Assembly: GCA_934647195.1 (NCBI GenBank)
Contig: CAKUFD010000006.1
Location: 88,283 to 152,282, forward strand
Direction of reading: 5' to 3'
From: an uncultured Collinsella sp.
Lineage (GTDB): Bacteria; Actinomycetota; Coriobacteriia; Coriobacteriales; Coriobacteriaceae
DNA: 64,000 nucleotides
The notes beneath the pieces were generated by a model. It was not told the origin of the DNA. It saw only the letters and a list, made by a program, of their open reading frames with translations, and did no database searches. Below are positions 1 through 8,100 of this stretch, one piece after another (the first letter of the stretch is position 1; every line of letters starts with the position of its first letter). The position numbers and the translations under genes are program-made.

Positions 1-511
1 GTGCGCTATTTTTGTTGCGGAGGAGTATCTGGACCGTGCGCTCAACAAGGATGTATTGGCCGCATCGCTTGCCACGTGTCCTACGCCTGGCCGCTTTGAC
101 GTGTTGCAAAGCGAGCCGTTGATCCTCATCGACGCTTGCCATAACCCTCAGAGCTGCGAGAATTTTGTCTCCTCACTCGATGAGATCAACCCTAACGTGG
201 CACAACGCCCGCTGCTTCTAACAGCCGCCCTTGCCGATAAAGACGTGAGCGGCATCGTTGACGTCTTGGTGCCCGCTTTCCCACGCATCGTTGTGACGCA
301 GACGGCGAGCGATCGCGCGATTCCGGCCCAGGAGTTGGCTCAGCTTGTGCGAAACAAGCTTCAGGAGCTTGGCCGTCCAGCTTCTGACCTGGTGGAGGTC
401 GTGCCTTCCGCGCCGGATGCGGTGGAGCGTTTGGCTGCGGCGGGGGAGGCCTTTGTCGCGGCCGGCACCATTACCCTTGCAGGCGAGGTTGCGGGTATCG
501 TGCGCGGATAG
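1..511 (+). CDS. folC: Folylpolyglutamate/dihydrofolate synthase, C-terminal part (5' end outside window)
   Basis: This is the C-terminal part of a Mur-ligase-fold enzyme that adds glutamate to folates in the cytoplasm. The frame (codons from base 2) is already open at the window edge, so the true start lies upstream and the in-frame TTG at 56 should not be taken as a start. The visible part matches the Mur ligase C-terminal domain: the family DGAHNP signature appears as DACHNPQS, followed by the LTAALADKDV strand that corresponds to the usual DKD segment. It ends with TAG at 509-511. Family identity is clear; whether it also has dihydrofolate synthase activity cannot be judged from this part. 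Confidence 0.85.
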   Translation, partial: CAIFVAEEYLDRALNKDVLAASLATCPTPGRFDVLQSEPLILIDACHNPQSCENFVSSLDEINPNVAQRPLLLTAALADKDVSGIVDVLVPAFPRIVVTQTASDRAIPAQELAQLVRNKLQELGRPASDLVEVVPSAPDAVERLAAAGEAFVAAGTITLAGEVAGIVRG

Positions 512-550
512 CCGTTTGTATTCGCTCATGGGTGGCCAAATTGCCCCTTA

Positions 551-654
551 AGGTTCAACCTCAACTCAAATTAACCTTAAAGTTGAGGTTGAGATATGGT
601 GCCTGTGTATAGAACCTTGAAGCTCAGGTTGAAGTTGAGTCGTATCGCTATACT
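551..654 (+). promoter_or_regulatory. Cluster of MerR-type operator repeats with a candidate -10
   Basis: A perfect 12-bp inverted repeat TCAACCTCAACT (555-566) / AGTTGAGGTTGA (581-592) lies upstream of the RlpA-like gene. A 20-bp unit AACCTTAAAGTTGAGGTTGA (573-592) recurs exactly 40 bp later at 613-632 with three mismatches. Each copy holds an AACCT..AGGTT half-site pair like the short palindromes bound by MerR-family activators. A -10-like TATACT sits at 649-654; no good -35 is seen, as is usual for activator-dependent promoters. No MerR gene is in view, so the regulator is unknown. Confidence 0.5.
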
Positions 655-697
655 GTTATGTCAATGAGATAACGACGATCAAGGCGGTACTTCTCTT

Positions 698-1783
698 ATG
701 CATGTGAATTCGGCAACCTCCACTTCCCGCAAGAGCGGCTTTGCGCGCATCGCGTGCGTTGCCGGTCTGACGGCTGTGCTTGTGGGGGGAAGCTGCCTGG
801 GTGTGGCTCCGTGTAGCGCATACGCTGCCACCGCACAGACCGAGGCCGAGCTTGCAGCCTTGACTCAGCAGGTCAACTCCGCTGCTACTACGTATCAGCA
901 GGCGACCGATAGGGTCAACGAGCTTAACGAGCAGATCAGCGAGATGGCTGATGAGATTCTTGATTTCGAGCAGAATAAGCTGCCTGAGCAGCAGCAAAAG
1001 GCATCCGATGCTGCAGCCAATCTCTATAAGCTGCAAGTCGCCTCGCCCAATGTTATGTCGATGCTCCTGAACTCCGCCTCCCTGGGCGATCTCATCACCC
1101 AGGGCAAGTACCTCACCACCATTCAGGACGATAACACCGCTGAGCTCGAGCGTCTCAACGCCATGCACGAGGAGCTTGAGTCCAAGATGGAAGAGCTTTC
1201 GGCCGCTAAGGACGAGGCCGAGCAGGAGCAGCAGAAGGCTTCCGAGGCTCTGGCTTCCGCTCAGTCTGCTCAGGCGCAGATGGCGGCTCGCGCACAGAGC
1301 GAGGATGCTGCCGAGGCGGAGGCAGCTCGCAAAGCTGCCGAAGAGGCTGCAGCCACGACCGCTCAGATGCAACAGCAGGGTTCTGGCGCTAACGGCAACA
1401 GCCAGGGCGGCAATGGCGGAAATGCCGGTTCGGGCTCTCAGGCTCAGCAGCCTTCCGACAGCGGCAACGCTTCTTCTGGCGGTACCGTTACGAGCGGATG
1501 GAAGTCTGGCGTTGCTTCCTACTACGGCATTGGCGATGGCTTTATGGGCGGCACGACCGCATCGGGCGCTATCGTGACCGAGTCCTCGATGGGTGTGGCA
1601 ATGCTGAACGTTCCGCTTGGTACCTATGTCGAGATTAGCTATGGCGGTCGTTCCGTTATCGCGGTGGTCAACGACCGCGGCCCGTATGTTCACGGCCGTG
1701 TGATTGACATGCAGCCCGCCGTGGCGCGTGCGCTCGGTTTTCTCTCCGTGGGCGTGGGCACCGTTCAGTATCGCTTCCTCTAA
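698..1783 (+). CDS. Secreted coiled-coil protein with C-terminal RlpA-like double-psi beta-barrel
   Basis: This is probably a cell-wall-associated exported protein of 361 aa. Residues 1-43 form a signal peptide (basic start, hydrophobic stretch AGLTAVLVGGSCLG, cleavage near AYA). Residues about 45-215 are a long Ala/Glu/Gln-rich coiled coil like those of PcsB/RipA-type wall proteins. Residues 216-262 are a Gly/Ser/Gln linker. The last ~95 residues match the RlpA-like double-psi beta-barrel: GVASYYG, TASG, VPLGTYVEI, VVNDRGPYVHGRVIDMQ, ALGF. RlpA proteins bind or cleave denuded glycan, but activity here is inferred only. The gene stands alone between an operator-rich leader and a terminator. 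Confidence 0.75.
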   Translation: MHVNSATSTSRKSGFARIACVAGLTAVLVGGSCLGVAPCSAYAATAQTEAELAALTQQVNSAATTYQQATDRVNELNEQISEMADEILDFEQNKLPEQQQKASDAAANLYKLQVASPNVMSMLLNSASLGDLITQGKYLTTIQDDNTAELERLNAMHEELESKMEELSAAKDEAEQEQQKASEALASAQSAQAQMAARAQSEDAAEAEAARKAAEEAAATTAQMQQQGSGANGNSQGGNGGNAGSGSQAQQPSDSGNASSGGTVTSGWKSGVASYYGIGDGFMGGTTASGAIVTESSMGVAMLNVPLGTYVEISYGGRSVIAVVNDRGPYVHGRVIDMQPAVARALGFLSVGVGTVQYRFL

Positions 1784-1805
1784 GGTAGCTGCTTACATAA
1801 AACGT

Positions 1806-1841
1806 CAAAAGGACCGTCGATTGAATCGGCGATCCTTTTTT
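1806..1841 (+). terminator. Rho-independent terminator of the RlpA-like gene
   Basis: An imperfect hairpin (AAAAGGA..CCG..CGATT paired with AATCGGCGATCCTTTT) ends in a T run at about 1835-1841, 23 bases after the stop codon. Confidence 0.75.
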
Positions 1842-1865
1842 ATCAGTTTTCGGCGAATGGCAAAA

Positions 1866-1899
1866 TGTGACAAAATAAACCTGTCGACTTTTTGTCACA
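1866..1899. terminator. Inverted repeat, probably terminator of the minus-strand peptidase gene
   Basis: A perfect 10-bp repeat TGTGACAAAA (1866-1875) / TTTTGTCACA (1890-1899) with a 14-base loop lies just past the stop codon of the minus-strand gene. The A/T tracts at the inner ends make it usable as a terminator in either direction. The TGTGAC..GTCACA arms also resemble a CRP/FNR-type operator, which is the alternative reading. Confidence 0.4.
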
Positions 1900-1910
1900 T
1901 AGGCGGTCGA

Positions 1911-3005
1911 CTAGCTGTCGCGGAGGGTGATGGGGGCGTGGGTGTAGCTGTTGAGGATCTCCACTCCGTCCTCGGTGACGAGGGCTAGATCTTCGATGCG
2001 CACGCCGGTGCGGCCGGGGAGATAGATGCCCGGCTCAATGGAGAACGTCATGCCTGGCTGAACCGTATCGGTGTTGACGAGCGAGACATCGCCCGGTTCA
2101 TGGTCCTGCAATCCGATTGAGTGGCCCAGGCGGTGAGTGAAGTACTGACCGTATCCCGCCTCTTCGATGACATCGCGCGCAGCGCGGTCGAGGTCACAGA
2201 AGCGCACGCCGGGGGCGATGAGCGCCTCGGCGGCTTCGTTTGCGCGACGCACTACGTCGTAGATGCGCGCGGTCTCCTCGTCGGGCTCACCCCAAGAGAA
2301 CGTGCGCGTCATGTCCGAGCAGTAGTTGCGGTAACGTCCGCCAATGTCAAACAGCACCACATCGCCCTGTTTGAGCACGGTGCCGTCTGGCTCGTGATGT
2401 GGATCGCCCGCATTCGCCCCAAAGCTCACGATGGGTGGGAACGAGAACGCGTCACAGCCATGGGCGCGATACAGGCCAAGCATCTGGTCGGCAATCTCGC
2501 GCTCCGTCACACCTTCGTGCACCAGTTTGACGGCGTTGGCCATCACGGCATCGTTGGCGGCGGACGCGGCTCGCATGAGCTCGCGCTCCTCCTCATCCTT
2601 AAGAGCACGTGCCGTCGTTACGGCAGGGCTTCCTAAGAAGAACTCGCTCGCCGCGCGACGCTCGATAAGGGGCATTAAAAAGCCGGAGCGCATGACCTCA
2701 TCGACACCAAGGGGCTTTGCTGGGTCGATTTCGCGCGCGATGGCTTCGGCAACAATATCGGTGTCGGTGTGATAGGCAACGCGTGCGTTTTCATACTCTG
2801 GTAGCTGATGCAATGCGTTGACCATAATGACAGGCTCTTTGCCGCGCGCGAGCAGCACGCCGCAAAAGCGCTCGAACATATCGGCATAAAAACCTGTGAG
2901 GTAATAGATCGACCACGGGTCATTAACCAATACTTGGGCATCGGCATGTTCGTCCTTAAGATTGTTCAGCACGCGTTCGACGCGCTCCATATTCACCTGT
3001 GCCAT
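1911..3005 (-). CDS. M24 family metallopeptidase (Xaa-Pro aminopeptidase type)
   Basis: This is a cytoplasmic creatinase/aminopeptidase-P fold protein of 364 aa that removes N-terminal residues preceding proline, or acts as a dipeptidase. The N-terminal ~125 residues are a creatinase-N domain; the rest is the pita-bread peptidase domain with the metal ligands in order: Asp in VVLFDIGG, Asp in SDMTRTF, His in HRLGHSIGL, Glu in IEPGIY and Glu in RIEDLALV. The ATG at 3005 is preferred over an in-frame TTG at 3017, because that TTG is part of the sequence TTGGAG that places a Shine-Dalgarno six bases before the ATG. It follows the oxidoreductase by 47 bases on the same strand, so the two are probably co-transcribed. 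Confidence 0.85.
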   Translation of the reverse strand: MAQVNMERVERVLNNLKDEHADAQVLVNDPWSIYYLTGFYADMFERFCGVLLARGKEPVIMVNALHQLPEYENARVAYHTDTDIVAEAIAREIDPAKPLGVDEVMRSGFLMPLIERRAASEFFLGSPAVTTARALKDEEERELMRAASAANDAVMANAVKLVHEGVTEREIADQMLGLYRAHGCDAFSFPPIVSFGANAGDPHHEPDGTVLKQGDVVLFDIGGRYRNYCSDMTRTFSWGEPDEETARIYDVVRRANEAAEALIAPGVRFCDLDRAARDVIEEAGYGQYFTHRLGHSIGLQDHEPGDVSLVNTDTVQPGMTFSIEPGIYLPGRTGVRIEDLALVTEDGVEILNSYTHAPITLRDS

Positions 3006-3052
3006 GAAAAACTCCAATCAGGGTCATTGCCTCGTGGTGCCCAAACGGGCAG

Positions 3053-4483
3053 TCATTTCACCGGACCGCTCACTATTTGCGAACCAGTGTCCTCGAGCGG
3101 CACATCTTCTGGCAGGCAGTTGAGTTCGCGGGCGAGAATCTCGACTACGCGGCTTTGGCAAAAACCGCTTTGGCAACGGCCCATACCTGCACGGCAACGG
3201 CGCTTAACGCCCTCGACCGAAACCGCGCCGGGCGTGCGATTGATGGCCGCGATAACCTCTGCCTCGGGCACCGTTTCGCAGCGACAGACGATCTTTCCCC
3301 AGTAATGGTCGCGTTGTATGAGCTCGTCTTGTGCGGCGATATCAAGCTGATCAAAATCGATCGGCGGACGACGGAAGGGCTGATAATCAGCGCGTTCATG
3401 AAGTGCGGCGCCGTCCTCTCGCAGCAGCTCCTCAACCTTTTGCGCGATAGCGGGGGCACTAGCCACGCCGGGGGACTGGATGCCCGCCGCTTGAATAAAG
3501 CCCGGCACGATTGCGGAGCGGCAGATAAGGAAGTCGTTGAGGCCTTCGATGACCGCACGCCCTCCGGCAAAGGCGCGGATCACGCGACGCGTATCGAGTG
3601 AAGGGACAAGTTTTTGCGCGCCGTTCAGCAGCGCTTGCATATCGGCCGCATAGGTGTCTGTATCGCCCGGCTTGCGGATGGCCGCCGTGGCGGTGATCAC
3701 CGTGTTGCCGTGAACGGTTCCGGTGACAATCGCGCCTTTGCTCACAGGGGTAGGGGTGGGGTAGAGCGGCGTATACGGTCGTGCCTCGCGGTCGAGTACG
3801 AGGATATTGCCTTGACGCCATACGAGATTGAACTTTTCGGCGCCTGCCATGTGCGAGATGTCGGCACAGCCGTTGCCTGCGGCGTTAACGATGCGTCGTG
3901 CCCAAAGGCTTCCCGCGTTCGTATCGATTTCGAATCCATCGTCAACCCCGGTGATGCGCGTGACCTCGTGGCTACGCAAAAAATCGACTCCATTTGCGGC
4001 GGCGTTTTCTGCTGCGCTAATCGCAACGTCGAAGGGATCGACATAGCCCGTCTGCGGGCACCAAAGGGCGGCGATTGCCTGCTCGCTGGCACGCGGCTCA
4101 AGCTCGTGGATGCGCTCGGGGCCGATGATCGCAAGACCGCTTACGCCGTTTTTCACACCTTGAGCGTGCAGGCGGTCGAGCGTGTGCCTATCTTCATCAT
4201 TAAACGCGAGAACCATGGACCCCGGACGCTCGAAAGCAAAGCCGAGCTCTTGGGACCATTGGGAATAGAGCTCGCATCCATGTGCGTTGACCTGCGCTTT
4301 CATGGATCCAGGTTCGGGATCGTATCCGCCGTGCACCAGGCCGCCGTTGGCCTTGCTGCTGCCGCATGCGATATCGTTCGAGGCTTCGATTACGGCGATA
4401 TCCACATCGTAGCGGGCAAGCTGGCGAGCGATGCAGCACCCAACGATGCCGCCGCCGATAATCGCGATGTCATAGCGTTGCAT
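3053..4483 (-). CDS. FAD-dependent oxidoreductase with C-terminal BFD-like [2Fe-2S] domain (GlpA-like)
   Basis: This protein oxidises a small organic substrate such as glycerol-3-phosphate or a 2-hydroxy acid with FAD. Residues 4-40 form the Rossmann dinucleotide site (DIAIIGGGIVGCCIARQL then a conserved acidic residue in VIEAS). The middle is a DAO-type domain. The last ~100 residues carry CRCETV and later CRAGMGRCQSGFC, the cysteine pattern of the BFD-like Fe-S domain found at the end of GlpA. The start at 4483 (MQRYDIAI) puts the FAD motif at the N terminus as in relatives and has GAGG upstream; the longer frame to 4531 adds 16 unsupported residues. No glpB, glpK or glpF is nearby, so the substrate is open. 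Confidence 0.8.
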   Translation of the reverse strand: MQRYDIAIIGGGIVGCCIARQLARYDVDIAVIEASNDIACGSSKANGGLVHGGYDPEPGSMKAQVNAHGCELYSQWSQELGFAFERPGSMVLAFNDEDRHTLDRLHAQGVKNGVSGLAIIGPERIHELEPRASEQAIAALWCPQTGYVDPFDVAISAAENAAANGVDFLRSHEVTRITGVDDGFEIDTNAGSLWARRIVNAAGNGCADISHMAGAEKFNLVWRQGNILVLDREARPYTPLYPTPTPVSKGAIVTGTVHGNTVITATAAIRKPGDTDTYAADMQALLNGAQKLVPSLDTRRVIRAFAGGRAVIEGLNDFLICRSAIVPGFIQAAGIQSPGVASAPAIAQKVEELLREDGAALHERADYQPFRRPPIDFDQLDIAAQDELIQRDHYWGKIVCRCETVPEAEVIAAINRTPGAVSVEGVKRRCRAGMGRCQSGFCQSRVVEILARELNCLPEDVPLEDTGSQIVSGPVK

Positions 4484-4716
4484 GAGGCCTCGATTCCCTG
4501 GCGCCGAACTCTGCTCTCCATGGTACCCCATGTAGGGCTATTAAAATCGTCGTTTGGACGTACGGGCCTCTTGGGCGCTATCGAGGATGTTCGCAATTAT
4601 TTTCCCGCTATCTATGTCATTAGCGTGTCTACATTAGGAGTTTGGGGAGAGGGGGAGTAGAATAGCTAGGCAATTCTGACCTTCCTGCTCGCTGGGGGAA
4701 TCGAAAGGTAACTCGC

Positions 4717-5148
4717 ATGTCTAAGTACATCCAAGAGCTCATGTCGCCGCAACTCATGATGGCGATCTATCTGTTTGTTGGGTTTATCGCCGCCCTGTAC
4801 ATCCTCTCCGTGGTGTACGTGTTTATCGATGCTAAGCGTCGTGGCGTGGGCGCCTTCTGGGCATGGGGCATCGTCGCCCTCATCCCGTTCGTGGGCCTTA
4901 TTGCCTACCTGGTGCTTCGTCCCAACTCCTACATCGCCGACCGCGAGGAGCAGGAGCTCGACATGGCCCTGCGCGAGCGTCAGCTTGCCCAGTACGGCAG
5001 CTGCCCCAAGTGCGGCAGCCCTATCGAGAAGGACTTTGTGGTGTGCCCCGTGTGCAACACCCAGGTGCGCAACGTCTGCCCCAGCTGCCATCGCCCGCTC
5101 GATGCGCACTGGAAGGTCTGCCCGTATTGCCGAACTCACATTCAATAG
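4717..5148 (+). CDS. Small membrane protein with C-terminal double zinc ribbon
   Basis: The protein has 143 aa. Residues about 15-38 (AIYLFVGFIAALYILSVVYV) and 45-68 (AFWAWGIVALIPFVGLIAYL) are two membrane helices like the PLD-nuclease N-terminal membrane module. After a charged linker the last 50 residues contain four CxxC knuckles (CPKC, CPVC, CPSC, CPYC), a double zinc ribbon. Such proteins are common in Actinobacteria and have no assigned function; a sensory or scaffold role at the membrane is only a guess. It stands alone, followed by a strong hairpin at 5189-5219. Confidence 0.7.
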   Translation: MSKYIQELMSPQLMMAIYLFVGFIAALYILSVVYVFIDAKRRGVGAFWAWGIVALIPFVGLIAYLVLRPNSYIADREEQELDMALRERQLAQYGSCPKCGSPIEKDFVVCPVCNTQVRNVCPSCHRPLDAHWKVCPYCRTHIQ

Positions 5149-5188
5149 CGCACGCGCCGCTTGTCGGTTGTAAACGTGCGCCAGTGTT

Positions 5189-5219
5189 TGCCCGCCGCCC
5201 CGTTATGGAGCGGCGGGCA
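5189..5219 (+). terminator. Strong GC hairpin after the zinc-ribbon gene
   Basis: A perfect 10-bp stem TGCCCGCCGC (5189-5198) / GCGGCGGGCA (5210-5219) with an 11-base loop. The tail CTTGTATAAT is a weak U-tract, so termination efficiency is uncertain. Confidence 0.55.
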
Positions 5220-5223
5220 CTTG

Positions 5224-5253
5224 TATAATCATCGCTTGTGAAACGCAAGCGAT
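5224..5253 (+). promoter_or_regulatory. Candidate thrS -10 and leader hairpin
   Basis: A perfect -10 hexamer TATAAT lies at 5224-5229; no convincing -35 is seen 16-18 bases upstream because the terminator occupies that space. The predicted leader of about 45 nt begins with an 8-bp inverted repeat ATCGCTTG (5231-5238) / CAAGCGAT (5246-5253). It ends with the GGAAGGA ribosome site before the thrS ATG. No T-box signature is present. Confidence 0.45.
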
Positions 5254-5278
5254 TACTCGATACGGAAGGAACAATCGT

Positions 5279-7042
5279 ATGAAGGCCCTCTATAACGATG
5301 GAACGGTGGCCGACCTGCCCGAGGACGAGGTGACGCACGTAGTCCGCCATTCCGCGGCGCACGTCATGGCTCAGGCTATCAAGCGCCTGTACCCCGAGGC
5401 CGATTTTGCCTATGGCCCTGCTACCGACAACGGCTTCTACTACGATATCGATCTGCCCGAGGGCCAGAAGATCTCCGAGAACGATTTCCCGGCTATCGAG
5501 GCCGAGATGAAGAAGATCGCGAAGGAGAATCTCAAGTTCTCCGTCTTCGAGTTGCCCCGCGCCGAGGCCATCGCCCTTATGGAGGAGCGTGGCGAGAAGT
5601 ACAAGGTCGAGCATATCGGCGATCTGGATGAGGATGCTCGCATCACCTTCTACCAGCAAGGCGAGTACATCGACATGTGTGTTGGTCCCCATATCTGCTA
5701 CACCAAGGCTCTTAAGGCCTTCAAGCTCACCGGTGTTTCCGGCGCGTACTGGAAAAACGATAAGAACAACAAGATGCTCACGCGCGTGAACGGCGTTGCC
5801 TTTGCCACCAAGGAAGAGCTTGACGAGCACATGCACCTGCTCGAGGAGGCCAAGAAGCGCGACCACCGCAAGATCGGTGCCGAGATGGACCTCTTCATGA
5901 TGCGCGACGAGGCCCCCGGCTTCCCGTTCTTCCTGCCCAACGGCATGATTCTCAAGAACACCTTGCTCGACTACTGGCGCGAGATTCATCATGATGCCGG
6001 CTATGTCGAGATCTCCACGCCGCTCATCATGAATAAGCAGCTGTGGAAGACCTCCGGTCACTGGGATCACTACAAGGACAACATGTACTCCACCGTCATC
6101 GACGATGAGGAGTACTGCATCAAACCCATGAACTGCCCGGGTGGCGTGCTTGTCTATGCCTCCAAGCCTCATTCCTACCGCGAGCTGCCCATTCGTGCCG
6201 GCGAGATCGGCCTTGTGCACCGTCATGAGCTTCGCGGCGCCCTGCACGGCCTGTTCCGCGTGCGCTGCTTTAACCAGGACGATGCTCACCTGTTCGTGCG
6301 CCCCGACCAGCTTACCGACGAGATCGTGGGCGTGGTGCACCTGATTGATTCCGTGTATCAGAAGTTCGGCTTCAAGTATCACGTCGAGCTTTCCACCCGT
6401 CCCGAGGACTCCATGGGTTCCGACGAGGATTGGGAGCGTGCCGAGGCAGGCCTCAAGACTGCCCTTGAGCAGCTGGGCATGGAGTATGAGGTCAACGAGG
6501 GCGACGGCGCCTTCTATGGTCCCAAGATCGACTTCCATCTGGAGGATTCGCTCGGCCGTACCTGGCAGTGCGGCACGGTGCAGCTGGACTTCCAGATGCC
6601 TATCAACTTTGACCTCGAGTACACCGACGCCGATGGCTCCAAGAAGCGTCCCATCATGCTGCATCGCGTGTGCTTTGGCTCCATCGAGCGCTTCATCGGT
6701 ATCCTGATCGAGCACTTTGCGGGCAAATTCCCCACGTGGCTCGCTCCCGTGCAGGTGGATGTCCTGCCCGTCTCCGAGAAGAGCCGCGCTTACGCCAACG
6801 AGGTCGCAGCCAAGCTCGACGCCGCCGGCATTCGCGTGAAGGTCGACAACCGCGACGAGAAGATCGGCTACAAGATTCGTGAGGCTCGCGGTATCGATCG
6901 CGTTCCCTACATGCTCATTTTGGGCGAGAAGGAGGCCGAGGCCGGCAACATCTCCGTGCGCGACCGCTCCAACGAGACCGTTCCGTCTACGGTCGACGAG
7001 TTTATCGCCAAGGTTACCGAGGAGATCCGCACCCGCGCGTAG
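5279..7042 (+). CDS. thrS: Threonyl-tRNA synthetase lacking the N-terminal TGS domain
   Basis: This class II aminoacyl-tRNA synthetase charges tRNA-Thr. At 587 aa it is about 55 residues shorter than E. coli ThrRS because the TGS domain is missing: after a short tail the protein enters the editing domain at once (HSAAHVMA at ~24-31 and CVGPHI at ~137-142 give its metal-site residues). The catalytic core follows with the zinc Cys in MNCPGG, His in GLFR-adjacent ALHGLFRVR, the motif 2 region, and motif 3 in the GSIERFIGILIEH segment. The C-terminal ~100 residues are the anticodon-binding domain. The start is well supported by GGAAGGA nine bases upstream. It is followed by a clean terminator at 7089-7119. 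Confidence 0.95.
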   Translation: MKALYNDGTVADLPEDEVTHVVRHSAAHVMAQAIKRLYPEADFAYGPATDNGFYYDIDLPEGQKISENDFPAIEAEMKKIAKENLKFSVFELPRAEAIALMEERGEKYKVEHIGDLDEDARITFYQQGEYIDMCVGPHICYTKALKAFKLTGVSGAYWKNDKNNKMLTRVNGVAFATKEELDEHMHLLEEAKKRDHRKIGAEMDLFMMRDEAPGFPFFLPNGMILKNTLLDYWREIHHDAGYVEISTPLIMNKQLWKTSGHWDHYKDNMYSTVIDDEEYCIKPMNCPGGVLVYASKPHSYRELPIRAGEIGLVHRHELRGALHGLFRVRCFNQDDAHLFVRPDQLTDEIVGVVHLIDSVYQKFGFKYHVELSTRPEDSMGSDEDWERAEAGLKTALEQLGMEYEVNEGDGAFYGPKIDFHLEDSLGRTWQCGTVQLDFQMPINFDLEYTDADGSKKRPIMLHRVCFGSIERFIGILIEHFAGKFPTWLAPVQVDVLPVSEKSRAYANEVAAKLDAAGIRVKVDNRDEKIGYKIREARGIDRVPYMLILGEKEAEAGNISVRDRSNETVPSTVDEFIAKVTEEIRTRA

Positions 7043-7088
7043 ACGTTCGCGTGTTTCTGCTTTGGCGGTTGCAAGGTGTGATTGATGC

Positions 7089-7119
7089 GCTCGGCGGATT
7101 GATTCCGCCGAGCGTTTTG
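7089..7119 (+). terminator. thrS terminator
   Basis: A perfect 10-bp stem GCTCGGCGGA (7089-7098) / TCCGCCGAGC (7104-7113) with a short loop is followed by GTTTTGT. Confidence 0.8.
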
Positions 7120-7144
7120 TGTATATGCCGATGAAGGAGTTTCT

Positions 7145-8035
7145 TTGACTGCAATCGAGCAATATGCAGATCGGCTGCATGCCCGTGCCGCGCGGGTCTG
7201 CGAGGCTGCAAGCCCCTTGGAGGCATTGCGAGAGGCCGGCATTCTGGAAGAAGGGTCTGACCCTTCCGTCCGTATGGACGAAAGGGGCTTTGAGATATGC
7301 GAGCGTGTGTTCCCTGCAGATAGGGATGCTATGCGCATTTGGCTTGTAGACGCTATGGGAGGCGAGCATCTCCGGGTGCCCGATGCGCGCTCGCTGGCTT
7401 TCGCAGCGCGTGAGGCTCATGCCTGTTTGGTGCTCGACATCACGGGCCTTTCTTCATTTGGTTGTGATCCGCTCAACGCCGGTGCGCCGGTTTGCGTCGA
7501 GTGCCTGCATCCTGGGATCTACGCGGTTTGTGTTGCACGCTCGGGAAAGCGAGGCCGTGTCATCGACCCGTATGCCGAACAGGCATTCCGCGCGCTTGCG
7601 CCGGAAGGGGGCATCTCGCCTGTCTGCCGGGAGGCTATCGAGCGCACGTGCGACTCTTCGTGTCAGCAAAGCCTTCAGAGGCGATTCGACTTCGCGCGTG
7701 CTCTTGCCGAGTACGCTGCGGCAAATCCATTGATCGACTCCTGCTGGTATCCGGGCCTCGCGTCGCATCCGGATCACGCCGCCGCAGCTAGTTTGCTTCG
7801 CCACGGTTTTGGTCCTTTTGCCTCTGTTGAGCTCTCTGACGCAAATGCCTTGCTCCAAGTCTTTAAGCTCCTTGGCGGCACCGGCGGCGAGCCTTTGTAT
7901 CTACCGGGCGGCACGACGGTGACTCTTATGAAAGGGGGGAGCAGCCCCTGTCTGCTCTTCAACGTAGGCGAAGGCAACGTATTCGAGCTCATCGACCAGG
8001 TTGATAGCGCTCTTCGTAAGGTTTGCATCAGGTAA
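7145..8035 (+). CDS. Shortened Cys/Met-metabolism PLP-fold protein without the Schiff-base lysine (probable pseudoenzyme)
   Basis: The 296-aa product aligns by eye with the second half of the cystathionine gamma-synthase/lyase family. The segment IWLVDAMGGEHLRVPDARSL followed by ACLVLDITGLSSFG and DPLNAGAPVCVECLHPG matches the family pattern of VESPxNPLLRVxD, VVDNTFLSP, PLxLGADxVxHSxTKY. The lysine that binds PLP (in S-x-TKY) falls on His in ECLHPG. The later YPGLASHPDHAAAASLLRHG matches the family YPGLPSHPxH block, and the end matches LSVGxEDxxDLIxDL. The N-terminal third that carries the tetramer arm and the PLP-phosphate site is missing. The TTG start at 7145 has AAGGAG at 7134-7139. A PLP aminotransferase activity is therefore unlikely; a regulatory or binding role, or a decaying gene, are the alternatives. 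Confidence 0.6.
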   Translation: MTAIEQYADRLHARAARVCEAASPLEALREAGILEEGSDPSVRMDERGFEICERVFPADRDAMRIWLVDAMGGEHLRVPDARSLAFAAREAHACLVLDITGLSSFGCDPLNAGAPVCVECLHPGIYAVCVARSGKRGRVIDPYAEQAFRALAPEGGISPVCREAIERTCDSSCQQSLQRRFDFARALAEYAAANPLIDSCWYPGLASHPDHAAAASLLRHGFGPFASVELSDANALLQVFKLLGGTGGEPLYLPGGTTVTLMKGGSSPCLLFNVGEGNVFELIDQVDSALRKVCIR

Positions 8036-8100
8036 TCGGACGACGGCATTAAGCGGTGTATACTTTTGCGCTCATCGTTTGCTTCTGGGGAGGGGCAGCA

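Noticed and set aside
5021..7420. Long minus-strand open frame across thrS
   Set aside because: Shadow of thrS without ribosome site or domain.
8036..8100. Manganese riboswitch before mntP
   Set aside because: The gap of 65 bases is too short and lacks the yybP-ykoY pattern.
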